In this document: in pieces, positions 55,759 to 62,850 of the stretch
Layout: each line of letters starts with the position of its first letter
Position numbering within the stretch: position 1 is the stretch's first letter
Virus record (IMG/VR): IMGVR_UViG_3300031963_000006
Location: 124,001 to 188,000 of that record
Direction: 5' to 3' (one strand)
Length of the DNA stretch: 64,000 nucleotides
DNA from: a virus
The notes under the pieces: model-generated
Database searches by the model: none
The model's input: only the letters and a program-made list of their open reading frames with translations
What the model was told of the DNA's origin: nothing
Position numbers and translations under genes: made by a program

Positions 55759-56579
55759 ATAATATACAACTCTGAAATTCTATCTTTAATCAGCCAAGGT
55801 TTGGTTTCTAATTGACTATCAATTTCTTTGGACAAGTCGTACTTCTTAAGTGTTGTATTTCTGAATCTTTGTATATTGAAGTCAAATACATCTAAAACCA
55901 TTGAACGAACTTGTTCAGTTAAGTATGGAGATGAGGAGATAATCTGAATATCTAAATCACTGTTATCGTCTTTAATATCACTGATTTTAAATGTAATCTT
56001 ATCTGTCTTGATTGATGAGAATAATTGGTTACAAATATATTCAGAATAATACATATGGGCTCTCCCAGTATCTAAACCATAACCATATGGGAATTCTGAT
56101 GTAACACATATGAAATTTTCAGTGAAAAAAGAATTGGGTTCAGGTAAATCGTTGTATTCCAAATCAAACGTTAATTCTTTTTTAAAGTCTAAACTGTTGA
56201 AGGTTAATTCTTTGTGATTATATACATAATTCAGTACTCTATCATGAAACATCGGACGAGGAGTACTGTGAAATTCAAAATAGTATTCGTAAGTTTCTTT
56301 CCAATAACTCTCATCATATTTTATCAAATCAATGGTATTGAGTCTTTCATAATTTAAATCCACCATAGTTTGTTTATTCTCCTCGTAAAATCTTTCTTTG
56401 AGTTCAGTTAAATCGATTACGTTTTTTGATTCAGTTTTACCCGCAACAATCAAAAAATTTTTGAAATCAGAAACTTCAATTATCGTTTTATATTTTTTTT
56501 CTTTCTGAATCTCACAAAGAATAAAATCCGCAAACTTATTCACAATACCTCTTCTCGATTTTGGATTAATGTACCTCAT
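55755..56579 (-). CDS. Unknown minus-strand protein
   Basis: 274 residues, starting MRYINPKSRRGIVNKFADFI. The N-terminal part resembles a small alpha/beta fold (TIIEVSDFKNFLIVAGKTES); the centre is rich in Tyr, Phe and Glu. There is a Tyr-Gly-Tyr-Gly segment near residue 165. No known motif. About 40 bases upstream lies AAGTATTTAG, a weaker form of the late-type motif, and the preceding minus gene ends at a bidirectional terminator. The function is unknown. Confidence 0.74.
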   Translation of the reverse strand: MRYINPKSRRGIVNKFADFILCEIQKEKKYKTIIEVSDFKNFLIVAGKTESKNVIDLTELKERFYEENKQTMVDLNYERLNTIDLIKYDESYWKETYEYYFEFHSTPRPMFHDRVLNYVYNHKELTFNSLDFKKELTFDLEYNDLPEPNSFFTENFICVTSEFPYGYGLDTGRAHMYYSEYICNQLFSSIKTDKITFKISDIKDDNSDLDIQIISSSPYLTEQVRSMVLDVFDFNIQRFRNTTLKKYDLSKEIDSQLETKPWLIKDRISELYII

Positions 56580-56636
56580 ATAAAATGTTTTTGAAATAGA
56601 TAAACAAAAAAATTCAAATCCTAAATACTTTAAATT

Positions 56637-56662
56637 AAAAAAGGGGTCAAAACCCCTTTTTT
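56637..56662. terminator. Bidirectional rho-independent terminator
   Basis: AAAAAAGGGGT and ACCCCTTTTTT form an 11-bp stem with a four-base loop, giving U-tracts in both directions. It directly follows, on the minus strand, the small gene at 56677 and shields the gene at 55755. Confidence 0.85.
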
Positions 56663-56676
56663 AATTTTTCGAAAAA

Positions 56677-56838
56677 TTACTTTTTGTAGTATTTCTCCAC
56701 TGTCTTCCTAATAGACTCCTGAATATTTTGATTGTTACTCGGTGGTGGAGCCTGTTGAGGTTGAGGTTGTGGAGGAACCTGTTGACCCAACGGTTGAGGT
56801 TGAGCCTGATTACCTTTGTTTTTACATCCGCATCCCAT
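56677..56838 (-). CDS. Small Cys-rich N-terminus, Pro/Gln-rich protein
   Basis: 53 residues on the minus strand: MGCGCKNKGNQAQPQPLGQQ, then a Pro/Gln-rich stretch and a C-terminal basic helix (NIQESIRKTVEKYYKK). The Gly-Cys-Gly-Cys start could bind metal or form disulfides; the rest is a flexible linker to a helix. It has its own late-type motif upstream and terminator downstream, hence a one-gene transcript. The gene fills an otherwise empty 340-base stretch. Its role is unknown; such proteins are plausible virion decorations or adaptors. Confidence 0.65.
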   Translation of the reverse strand: MGCGCKNKGNQAQPQPLGQQVPPQPQPQQAPPPSNNQNIQESIRKTVEKYYKK

Positions 56839-56863
56839 ATCTTTTTATTTTTAAACGTTTATA

Positions 56864-56877
56864 TATCATAAATATCT
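56864..56877 (-). promoter_or_regulatory. Late-type promoter motif AGATATTTATGATA
   Basis: One of the best copies of RATATTTATNA, on the minus strand, 25 bases before the ATG of the 53-residue gene. Confidence 0.55.
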
Positions 56878-56917
56878 AAATTTGGTATATATTGTAAATA
56901 TTTTATTTGAATTAACA

Positions 56918-56930
56918 AATATTTATGATT
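56918..56930 (+). promoter_or_regulatory. Late-type promoter motif AATATTTATGATT at a start codon
   Basis: Plus-strand copy that ends at the ATG at 56931 and overlaps an earlier in-frame ATG (56925). If active, the message would lack a leader or start inside the gene. Confidence 0.42.
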
Positions 56931-58325
56931 ATGACAAAAAGTCTTAGTTTTAAAAATACCGTAAAAAATATATTGATAGAACAGAATGAAGAAGAGTTCT
57001 ACAAAATTTCACCTGAAGAGTTTACAGAACTAATGAAGTTTGGAAGTTATAATGGTAAAGGTGTGAGTAAACTTAAAATGTTCGGAGGTAAACCAATATG
57101 GATTACTGGTAATTTAGATTTGTCAAATACACCAACAGACTCGTTGGGTAATGTTAAATATGTTGAGGGTAGATTAGATATCAGTAGAACAAATATTAGT
57201 GATTTGTCAGGTGTTAAGGTTAAAGGGTATATTTGGGATGGAGGTTCACCTATTGAAAAAAAGAGACTTGCGGCCATTTTAAAGGAAAAGATGAGAGAGG
57301 CCGATGAAAGAAGACAAAGAGATGAATGGAGTATAGATGGAGGAGACGAAATAGGTTTAAGAGCCCAAGCGTTATATAAAAATTTGATAAATGATGAAAA
57401 AATTTTCGCCCCAACAGGAGAATACGTAGGAGAAATAGAAGGTTTAAAGGCCGACTTGGAGGAATTAACTATTAGGTATAATGAAACTGAAGGGGAAGAC
57501 GATGAATTATATAATAAGATAAGTGATATAGAAGAGAGAATTAACGAACTCCAACAAGGAGTGGTGGATGTATATAACATAGTACCAATGAATTATAACT
57601 ATTATGGTTTACCTCAGTTTGAAGTTATTGGTGTTGATGATTTAGTAGGGGAAGAATATGCGGTTGGTGATGAAAGTGAAATGGATGCCGCGGCACTTCA
57701 ATACGCTAAAAATTATCTTGATGAAGCCGGTGTTGAAGGTTTAAGAGATTATTTTATTGAGGACAATTTAGATACCGATGCGATTGAACAATATTTCAGA
57801 GATTTTTATGATGATGATGTTAGGAATAATCTTGAGGTTTATTTTGACGAAAGTGAACTACCTAACACAGAAGAACAAGAAGAAAGGAAACAGGAATTAG
57901 AGGAATACATTGACAAAGCAGAAGGAGTAGTTAAAAAATTTGAACAAAAACAAGAAGACCTTAAAAATAAAATTGAAGACCCCGATGAATATACTAAACA
58001 GTATAACGAGATTCAATCAAAAATAGATATCATTCAAAATCATATTGATAACTCACAAGAGGAAATTGATAATATAGAATCCACAGGACAGATAACTGAG
58101 GAGATGATTGAAGAAAAGATTGAGGATATGGTATCAGATAAAATGAGTGACCCGAGGGGTTCTTTATCTGAATTTGGTATGGATATTAGTGAATATGTTG
58201 ATATGGATTCACTGGCTGAAGCGCTTGCTGAAAGTGATGGATATGAAGTATTAGCATCTTATGATGGAAGTTATGATGGTGAATACATTGACAACAAGTT
58301 TTACTACGTAATCAGAGTTAACTAA
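56931..58325 (+). CDS. Candidate internal virion protein, acidic, LRR-like N-terminus
   Basis: 464 residues from 56931; 56925 would add two. The N-terminus TKSLSFKNTVKNILIEQ is an amphipathic tag with an L-I-E site. Residues 55-95 hold LRR-like strands (GNLDLSNTPTDSLGNVKYVE, GRLDISRTNISDLSG) of a kind common in large-phage proteins. The rest is very acidic, with long coiled-coil helices around 195-225 and 320-395 and a C-terminal beta hairpin (ASYDGSYDGEYI). No enzyme motif. The late-type motif and tag support packaging in the head; the acidity would suit a head-core or DNA-mimic role. Function unproven. Confidence 0.7.
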   Translation: MTKSLSFKNTVKNILIEQNEEEFYKISPEEFTELMKFGSYNGKGVSKLKMFGGKPIWITGNLDLSNTPTDSLGNVKYVEGRLDISRTNISDLSGVKVKGYIWDGGSPIEKKRLAAILKEKMREADERRQRDEWSIDGGDEIGLRAQALYKNLINDEKIFAPTGEYVGEIEGLKADLEELTIRYNETEGEDDELYNKISDIEERINELQQGVVDVYNIVPMNYNYYGLPQFEVIGVDDLVGEEYAVGDESEMDAAALQYAKNYLDEAGVEGLRDYFIEDNLDTDAIEQYFRDFYDDDVRNNLEVYFDESELPNTEEQEERKQELEEYIDKAEGVVKKFEQKQEDLKNKIEDPDEYTKQYNEIQSKIDIIQNHIDNSQEEIDNIESTGQITEEMIEEKIEDMVSDKMSDPRGSLSEFGMDISEYVDMDSLAEALAESDGYEVLASYDGSYDGEYIDNKFYYVIRVN

Positions 58326-58351
58326 ATCTTTTTTTTATCACTAATATCAAC

Positions 58352-58359
58352 TATATTTG
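58352..58359 (+). promoter_or_regulatory. Host-type -7 box TATATTTG close to ATG
   Basis: Exact TAnnTTTG box only seven bases before the ATG at 58367, so the mRNA would be leaderless or nearly so. No TTTG at the -33 distance. Confidence 0.55.
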
Positions 58360-58366
58360 TGATAAC

Positions 58367-59158
58367 ATGTCTAAAAAAACCAAAAATAATAATTCGTTTG
58401 TAATGGATACCGATTGGCTCTTCAATGGGACAATCGACGCCGAACAAAAAGAATATGTACTTTTAGGTTATTTCCAAAAAATGAATAAAAATTTGGAGGA
58501 GATGAGAATTTACCCTATGTTTACCGAACTTTCAATACATTTGGGTAATATTCAAACATTGTTAACTCAAAACAAAATATTATATACTGACAAAAAGTTA
58601 ACTACAGATAATGATGAAATCTTCATTAAAGATTTGAAGGTTAAAGATATACCTGATTTAACTGATGAGGAATTTGCCGAGTATCAAAAAATAATCAAAG
58701 TAAGTCAACCAATGTTATTTGATTATTTTAATATTGCCAAATCATTGTGGTCTTTAGCTTATGACTCAGTAACTGTAAATGCTAAAAGAAATAAAAAGAA
58801 TTTAACAAGTAAGACAGGATTTTATTACACAATTTATAAAGATAATCTTTATGTTTGGAGATATACGATGAAAAAAATAAGGGGTTTTAACAACCAAATT
58901 AGAACCGATGCTAAGTTGATGTTTAGTGGAAGTCCTGATTCAACTGTTATTAAGATTATTTCACAAACATCACCAACATATCGAAAAAACAACGAAAGTA
59001 AGTTACCTGTGATGGAAGTTGTTTGTCATGAAATGTTTCCATTAAATGAAACATTGGTACCAATAATGAAAAGAAAAGTAGTATCTTTGATACACCAAAG
59101 TATGAAAGTTGAAAAGTTATTAGAAGAAAATAAAACTGTTGAAAATGGGGTTCAATAA
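58367..59158 (+). CDS. Unknown protein of accessory operon
   Basis: 263 residues, starting MSKKTKNNNSFVMDTDWLF. The central part is alpha/beta with several Lys/Arg-rich strands (YTIYKDNLYVWRYTMKKIRG) that could contact nucleic acid; the C-terminus is a charged helix. No known family is recognised. It is the first gene behind a host-type promoter and leads a chain of small genes up to the methyltransferase, so it is probably expressed early. Confidence 0.74.
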   Translation: MSKKTKNNNSFVMDTDWLFNGTIDAEQKEYVLLGYFQKMNKNLEEMRIYPMFTELSIHLGNIQTLLTQNKILYTDKKLTTDNDEIFIKDLKVKDIPDLTDEEFAEYQKIIKVSQPMLFDYFNIAKSLWSLAYDSVTVNAKRNKKNLTSKTGFYYTIYKDNLYVWRYTMKKIRGFNNQIRTDAKLMFSGSPDSTVIKIISQTSPTYRKNNESKLPVMEVVCHEMFPLNETLVPIMKRKVVSLIHQSMKVEKLLEENKTVENGVQ

Positions 59159-59318
59159 AATAGTAGTCGGAAAAAATAAAATAAACGAAATTGAGTCGGA
59201 TTTAAATTTGATTGAAATTTATAAAAAGTACGACGCCATGATATTTGAATCTAATGAAATAAGAAATAAATTTAAATTTTTTGAAAATGAATACAATCAA
59301 AAAAAAGTTATTGGATAA
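59145..59318 (+). CDS. Small charged helical protein
   Basis: 57 residues: MGFNKIVVGKNKINEIESDL followed by further Ile/Lys/Glu-rich helix. It overlaps the previous gene by 14 bases and the next by 32. It fills what would otherwise be a 130-base gap in a compact operon. No motif is recognised; existence is supported by frame and spacing only. Confidence 0.55.
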   Translation: MGFNKIVVGKNKINEIESDLNLIEIYKKYDAMIFESNEIRNKFKFFENEYNQKKVIG

Positions 59319-59472
59319 GTTAAGAAGACCCGTCCACATTACGTTTATTTCTAAACACATTTTAAAACTTTCTATGGAAGAAACTGAAAAAGTTATAAAT
59401 GAAATGGTGGATGAAGGGTTGGTAGAAGAAAGTAAGTATGGTAAAGGTTATTATGTTGTAAAAAGTATATAA
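59287..59472 (+). CDS. Small winged-helix-like DNA-binding protein
   Basis: 61 residues from the ATG at 59287; a TTG at 59281 is unlikely. Helix-turn-helix-wing character is seen in HITFISKHILKLSMEETEKV, INEMVDEGLVEESK and a closing YGKGYYVVKSI hairpin. This is the layout of small winged-helix regulators or of the helical part of nucleases. It may regulate the local operon; DNA binding is inferred from the pattern. Confidence 0.62.
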   Translation: MNTIKKKLLDKLRRPVHITFISKHILKLSMEETEKVINEMVDEGLVEESKYGKGYYVVKSI

Positions 59473-59476
59473 AATT

Positions 59477-59701
59477 ATGAAAGAAATGGTGAATCATCCT
59501 GACCATTACGGTGGTGAGGAAAACACATATGAAGTAGTAAAAGTATGTGAGGCTTGGGGACTTGACATGGATGCTTATCTATTCAATGTGGTTAAATACG
59601 TGGCAAGAGCGGGCAAGAAAGATTCAGATAAGGAACTCCAAGACCTAAAGAAGGCCCTTTGGTATTTAGATAGAAAAATTCAAAATCTTGAAAAAAAATG
59701 A
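59477..59701 (+). CDS. DUF3310 protein (nucleotide kinase-like small phage protein)
   Basis: 74 residues with the DUF3310 signature: VNHPDHYGG near the start, YEVVKVCEAWGLD and YLFNVVKYVARAGKKD, ending in a DLKKALWYLDRKI helix. Members are widespread in phages and are often annotated as nucleotide kinase-like, but the activity is not proven. The last four bases (ATGA) overlap the next small gene. Confidence 0.85.
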   Translation: MKEMVNHPDHYGGEENTYEVVKVCEAWGLDMDAYLFNVVKYVARAGKKDSDKELQDLKKALWYLDRKIQNLEKK

Positions 59702-59847
59702 ATTTGATTTGGTGGGTGTTTGTTTTTTCAATATTTTTTTATCCATTGTTTATATTTGTGGTAATTTATACTAACAAATATCCAAACAATAGATTTTCGA
59801 AGTGGTGGAAAAAACACATTATAGATAAAAATGAAAATTATGATTGA
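59698..59847 (+). CDS. Small membrane protein overlapping methyltransferase start
   Basis: 49 residues: MNLIWWVFVFSIFFYPLFIF, a strong membrane segment, then a basic, Trp-Trp-containing tail (SKWWKKHIIDKN). It begins with ATGA at the DUF3310 stop and overlaps the methyltransferase start by 17 bases. The regular spacing and hydrophobic pattern support a real gene. The topology would place the basic tail in the cytoplasm. Confidence 0.6.
   Translation: MNLIWWVFVFSIFFYPLFIFVVIYTNKYPNNRFSKWWKKHIIDKNENYD
59751..59758 (+). promoter_or_regulatory. Possible host-type -7 box TATATTTG before methyltransferase
   Basis: Exact -7 sequence but located within the coding part of the small membrane-protein gene and without a TTTG at the right distance. 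It could serve the methyltransferase 73 bases downstream. Confidence 0.3.
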
Positions 59848-60697
59848 AAACTATATAAATAAAGTAATTAACGGAGATTGCATCAAAGTTATGGGTGAAA
59901 TGCCCGAAGGTTCTATTGACTTGATTGTTACTAGTCCACCCTATGGAGTGAACATTGCATATGACACCCATGATGATGATATGGAAATTAATGAGTATCT
60001 TGAGTTCAGTAAGAACTGGCTAACCGAGGCTTATAAAGTTTTGAAAGACGATGGAAGAATTGCCTTGAATATCCCCTACGAGATTAACCGTCAAGAAAAG
60101 GGTGGTCGTATATTTTTTGTATCCGAGGTTTATCAGATTATGAAACAAATTGGATTTAAATTCTTTGGAATTGTTGACCTTGAAGAGGATAGTCCCCACA
60201 GAAGTAAGACAACGGCTTGGGGTAGTTGGATGAGTCCGTCAAGTCCATATATCTATAACCCAAAAGAGTGTGTAATACTTGCATATAAGAAAAACCACAT
60301 TAAGAAAGTTAAGGGTCAACCACAATGGAAGGGCGAACCAATAACAACCGAGGAAGGTAAGACAAAGATGTTGTACACCGAACAGGACAAAAAGGAATTT
60401 ATGGAATTGGTGTTCGGGCAATGGAAGTATCTTAATGACTCAAGACCACTAACCAAGGCAACTTTCTCAATGGACATCCCAACCAAGGCAATTAAGATAT
60501 TGTCATATAAGAATGACATAATATTAGACCCCTTCAATGGTAGTGGAACAAGTTGTGTGGCTGCAGAAATTTTAGATAGAAGGTGGATTGGTATTGAACT
60601 TTCTGAAAATTATACTAAAATTGCTACAGAAAGGATACAATCTTTCGTTGACCAAAAAAGGCAACAAGTTTTAGAGTTTGAAAATGGGGGTGAATAA
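59831..60697 (+). CDS. DNA methyltransferase, N4-cytosine/N6-adenine type
   Basis: 288 residues; an ATG at 59840 is an alternative start. The catalytic motif TSPPYG (about 36) comes first and the SAM-binding DPFNGSGTSCVAAE (about 235) near the end, with RWIGIELSENYTKIA after it. This beta-class order with Ser-Pro-Pro-Tyr is typical of m4C enzymes, though m6A cannot be excluded. No restriction endonuclease is next to it, so protection of phage DNA is the likely purpose. It differs in class from the Dam-like enzyme at 48458. The end forms part of a terminator hairpin. Confidence 0.87.
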   Translation: MKIMIENYINKVINGDCIKVMGEMPEGSIDLIVTSPPYGVNIAYDTHDDDMEINEYLEFSKNWLTEAYKVLKDDGRIALNIPYEINRQEKGGRIFFVSEVYQIMKQIGFKFFGIVDLEEDSPHRSKTTAWGSWMSPSSPYIYNPKECVILAYKKNHIKKVKGQPQWKGEPITTEEGKTKMLYTEQDKKEFMELVFGQWKYLNDSRPLTKATFSMDIPTKAIKILSYKNDIILDPFNGSGTSCVAAEILDRRWIGIELSENYTKIATERIQSFVDQKRQQVLEFENGGE

Positions 60698-60719
60698 CCT
60701 CCATTTTTGTTTTTGTGAA
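60681..60719 (+). terminator. Terminator overlapping end of methyltransferase gene
   Basis: AAAATGGGGG and CCTCCATTTT can form a 10-bp stem (one G-U pair) with a seven-base loop that contains the stop codon; the T-rich TTTGTTTTTG follows. Confidence 0.7.
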
Positions 60720-60729
60720 TATTTATATA
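60718..60729 (+). promoter_or_regulatory. Late-type promoter motif AATATTTATATA
   Basis: Copy of RATATTTATNA directly after the methyltransferase terminator and 10 bases before the ATG at 60740. A terminator followed by a late motif marks a change of expression class. Confidence 0.55.
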
Positions 60730-60739
60730 AAAAAAATCT

Positions 60740-60925
60740 ATGAGAGGTAAAATTCTATCTGAAGAACAATTTAAAGATAAGTTAATCCAAATTTATAATG
60801 AGGAGAAACATTCTTTGGTCAAAGAAAAAATTCAAATGTATGTTGAAAAAAGAAAGTCTTCCGTTAACGAAGAGGTTCAAGATTCATTAATAACATTGAA
60901 GAATATTTTTGGAGGTAAAAAGTAA
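60740..60925 (+). CDS. Small late protein with tag-like N-terminus
   Basis: 61 residues: MRGKILSEEQFKDKLIQIYN then a charged helix with an EKRKSSVNEE segment, ending FGGKK. The N-terminus resembles those of the candidate internal virion proteins. Its stop shares a base with the ATG of the DHH gene (TAATG), so both come from one late-type message. The function is unknown; it could be a packaging or scaffolding partner for the DHH protein. Confidence 0.65.
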   Translation: MRGKILSEEQFKDKLIQIYNEEKHSLVKEKIQMYVEKRKSSVNEEVQDSLITLKNIFGGKK

Positions 60926-62325
60926 TGAAAAAAATACTCTCAGAAAGTGGTATAAGAGATATCAAAGCTTTATCTCAAAGATATCCAAAGGCTGAAATAT
61001 ATTTTCACCAAGACCTTGATGGGGTCACTACGGCCATAGCCATGAAATCATATCTTGAACAACATGGTATTGAGGTAATTGACGCTCACGTAATTCAATA
61101 TGGTGACAAAGAGTTTTCAATAAAGAAAAACGACGCAACAGGTGATGTGATGCCGGTTCTTGTTGATTTTGCCCACGGTAAACCAATGTTCGTTATTCAT
61201 ACTGACCACCACGATAGACAAGCTGGCGCCGAAGATACCAAATCAACATCTTTCAGACAATCTCGTTCAAATGTAGAGACAATATCACAGATTGTTTCAC
61301 CTAAAGAAATATTTCCAGAAAAAGATATTTTATTAATTTCAACAGTTGATTCTGCCAACTTCGCAAAATATGATATTACTCCTGAACAAGTAATGAATTA
61401 TTTGTTTAAGTTTGATAAAGACTCGTCATTATTAAAGAATAAAATGGCGATGGGTATGGTTGCTAATAAATTATTATTGGCGTTTAAGAACAAACCTGGA
61501 TTCTTAGAAAGATTAGTTATGGAATCAACTCCATCTTTAACTAATATTCTTGTTAATATAAGACAAATTATGAAGGAAAAGGGATATGCTGATATTCCCG
61601 AACTTGAAAAACATAAGGAGGATTATGTTCAAAAAATGAAGAGTTATCCTGAAGTATCTAATAATATAATAGTTCAATACGGTGGTGGTAGTATGATGAA
61701 ACCAGGTTCATATGATAGATATACACCATTTAGAAATAACCCTGAGGCGGACTTTTTAGTTATTGCCTGGCCAATGGGACTGTTACAGGCTTCTTGTAAT
61801 CCATTTAAAAAAGATAGAGAATTGAAAGGTGTTAACTTAGGTGATATTGCCCAAGAGGTATTATCTAAATGGGAAGGACAATTAAAGGACAGACAAATAC
61901 CACTATCAACTATCAAATGGATATCTGAAGACGTTAAAGGTTTTGGACCTGAGTCAGTTGGATTTACCTTCAAAGATTTTGTGGCTTTATATGGTAAGAA
62001 CTATAAGTCAATGCAAAATGGAAAAGAAGAGTTGATTAACATAGGTAATTTGATGGAAAAACCATTTGAACAGTTGACCGATGAAGAGAGACAAATATTA
62101 GATGATGTTACGGTTAGTGCTTGGGATGTCATTCAATCCAATTCAGGGGGGCACAAATGTATTACAAACATTTCAGGTTTAATGTATATGGGAAGGTCCA
62201 ATAGACCACCACAAGGAAAATACAAGTATGACCCCGAGAGAGAGGATTCCCCATACGTTAAATTTCTTAAGATGTTACAAAGAGAATTTGTTAGAGTATT
62301 ACAGGAAAAGATTGGTCAGTCTTAA
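60925..62325 (+). CDS. DHH-family phosphoesterase (RecJ/NrnA-like)
   Basis: 466 residues. Motif I is FHQDLDGVTTAIA (about 28-40), the DHH motif proper is HTDHHDRQAG (about 92), the third Asp is in LISTVDSANF (about 138) and a DHHA1-type SGGHKCITN is at about 410. These Mn-dependent enzymes degrade single-stranded DNA or short oligonucleotides and nucleotide signals. The N-terminus MKKILSESGIRDIKALSQ is tag-like. It is expressed behind a late-type motif, which is unusual for a RecJ-type repair enzyme and hints at a virion or late-stage role, such as degrading host nucleotides or processing DNA ends. The exact substrate cannot be judged. Confidence 0.82.
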   Translation: MKKILSESGIRDIKALSQRYPKAEIYFHQDLDGVTTAIAMKSYLEQHGIEVIDAHVIQYGDKEFSIKKNDATGDVMPVLVDFAHGKPMFVIHTDHHDRQAGAEDTKSTSFRQSRSNVETISQIVSPKEIFPEKDILLISTVDSANFAKYDITPEQVMNYLFKFDKDSSLLKNKMAMGMVANKLLLAFKNKPGFLERLVMESTPSLTNILVNIRQIMKEKGYADIPELEKHKEDYVQKMKSYPEVSNNIIVQYGGGSMMKPGSYDRYTPFRNNPEADFLVIAWPMGLLQASCNPFKKDRELKGVNLGDIAQEVLSKWEGQLKDRQIPLSTIKWISEDVKGFGPESVGFTFKDFVALYGKNYKSMQNGKEELINIGNLMEKPFEQLTDEERQILDDVTVSAWDVIQSNSGGHKCITNISGLMYMGRSNRPPQGKYKYDPEREDSPYVKFLKMLQREFVRVLQEKIGQS

Positions 62326-62663
62326 TAGACTAATTCATCACCCTCTAATATACCTTTTTGTTTACAGGTTCCACCCTTTACTTCTAAAACCATATCACCT
62401 TCACCACAATAATTCCTACATTCATCGTCTTTACATGGAAGACAATTGTGATGTATTTTTGTTATGATGTCATCTTTAATAAAAATGATATCCAAATTTA
62501 TAATACAGTTATTCATCCAAAAACAATGTTCATCACTACCCATCATGAATAACATACCGTTAAAGTCTTTGTCGAATTTTTTACCCATCATACCTTTTTG
62601 GGTTTCTTTTTCCGACACTAAAACTTTAACTTTGAATTTAGTGTTATTTATACTTAACATCAT
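62322..62663 (-). CDS. DUF192 family protein with extra cysteines
   Basis: 113 residues; ATG at 62663 (a second ATG follows directly). The DUF192 pattern is clear: VKVLVSEKETQKGMMGKKF, GMLFMM, FWMNNCIINLDIIFI, then VLEVKGGTC and GILEGDEL. Between the two halves is a Cys-rich insert with CLPCKDDECRNYC not usual for the family. DUF192 proteins are small beta-barrel proteins of unknown function, many exported, but no signal peptide is present here. It is convergent with the DHH gene (four-base overlap) and has a late-type motif immediately upstream. Confidence 0.83.
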   Translation of the reverse strand: MMLSINNTKFKVKVLVSEKETQKGMMGKKFDKDFNGMLFMMGSDEHCFWMNNCIINLDIIFIKDDIITKIHHNCLPCKDDECRNYCGEGDMVLEVKGGTCKQKGILEGDELVY

Positions 62664-62677
62664 AATGATAAATACTT
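62664..62677 (-). promoter_or_regulatory. Late-type promoter motif AAGTATTTATCATT
   Basis: Minus-strand copy abutting the ATG at 62663, so the transcript would be leaderless or would start at the second ATG. Confidence 0.42.
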
Positions 62678-62752
62678 TATGATATGAAAATGATTTATTT
62701 TATAAAATAATTAAGTTTTTTTGTTTAAAATTTAACTTTTTAATAATTTATA

Positions 62753-62763
62753 CATATTTATAC
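62753..62763 (+). promoter_or_regulatory. Orphan late-type motif CATATTTATAC
   Basis: Copy of the motif with no gene start behind it; the next features are two hairpins ending in a T-tract. It could drive the candidate small RNA at 62765-62850. Confidence 0.4.
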
Positions 62764-62764
62764 G

Positions 62765-62850
62765 AAAAATAAGCCCAACACCCCTTTCTAAATAGTTGGT
62801 TAAAACTAAACCCTAAAATTCCCCCAAAGATTTTTAGGGTTTTTGTTTTT
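62765..62850 (+). ncRNA. Candidate small RNA upstream of smpB
   Basis: A stretch of about 85 bases between an orphan TATTTAT motif and a terminator has no reading frame. It folds into a CCAAC/GTTGG hairpin (62775-62779 with 62795-62799) and the terminator hairpin AACCCTAAAA/TTTTAGGGTT. It may be a short non-coding transcript or simply a terminator with leader. No tmRNA features (tRNA-like ends, tag frame) are visible. Confidence 0.3.
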
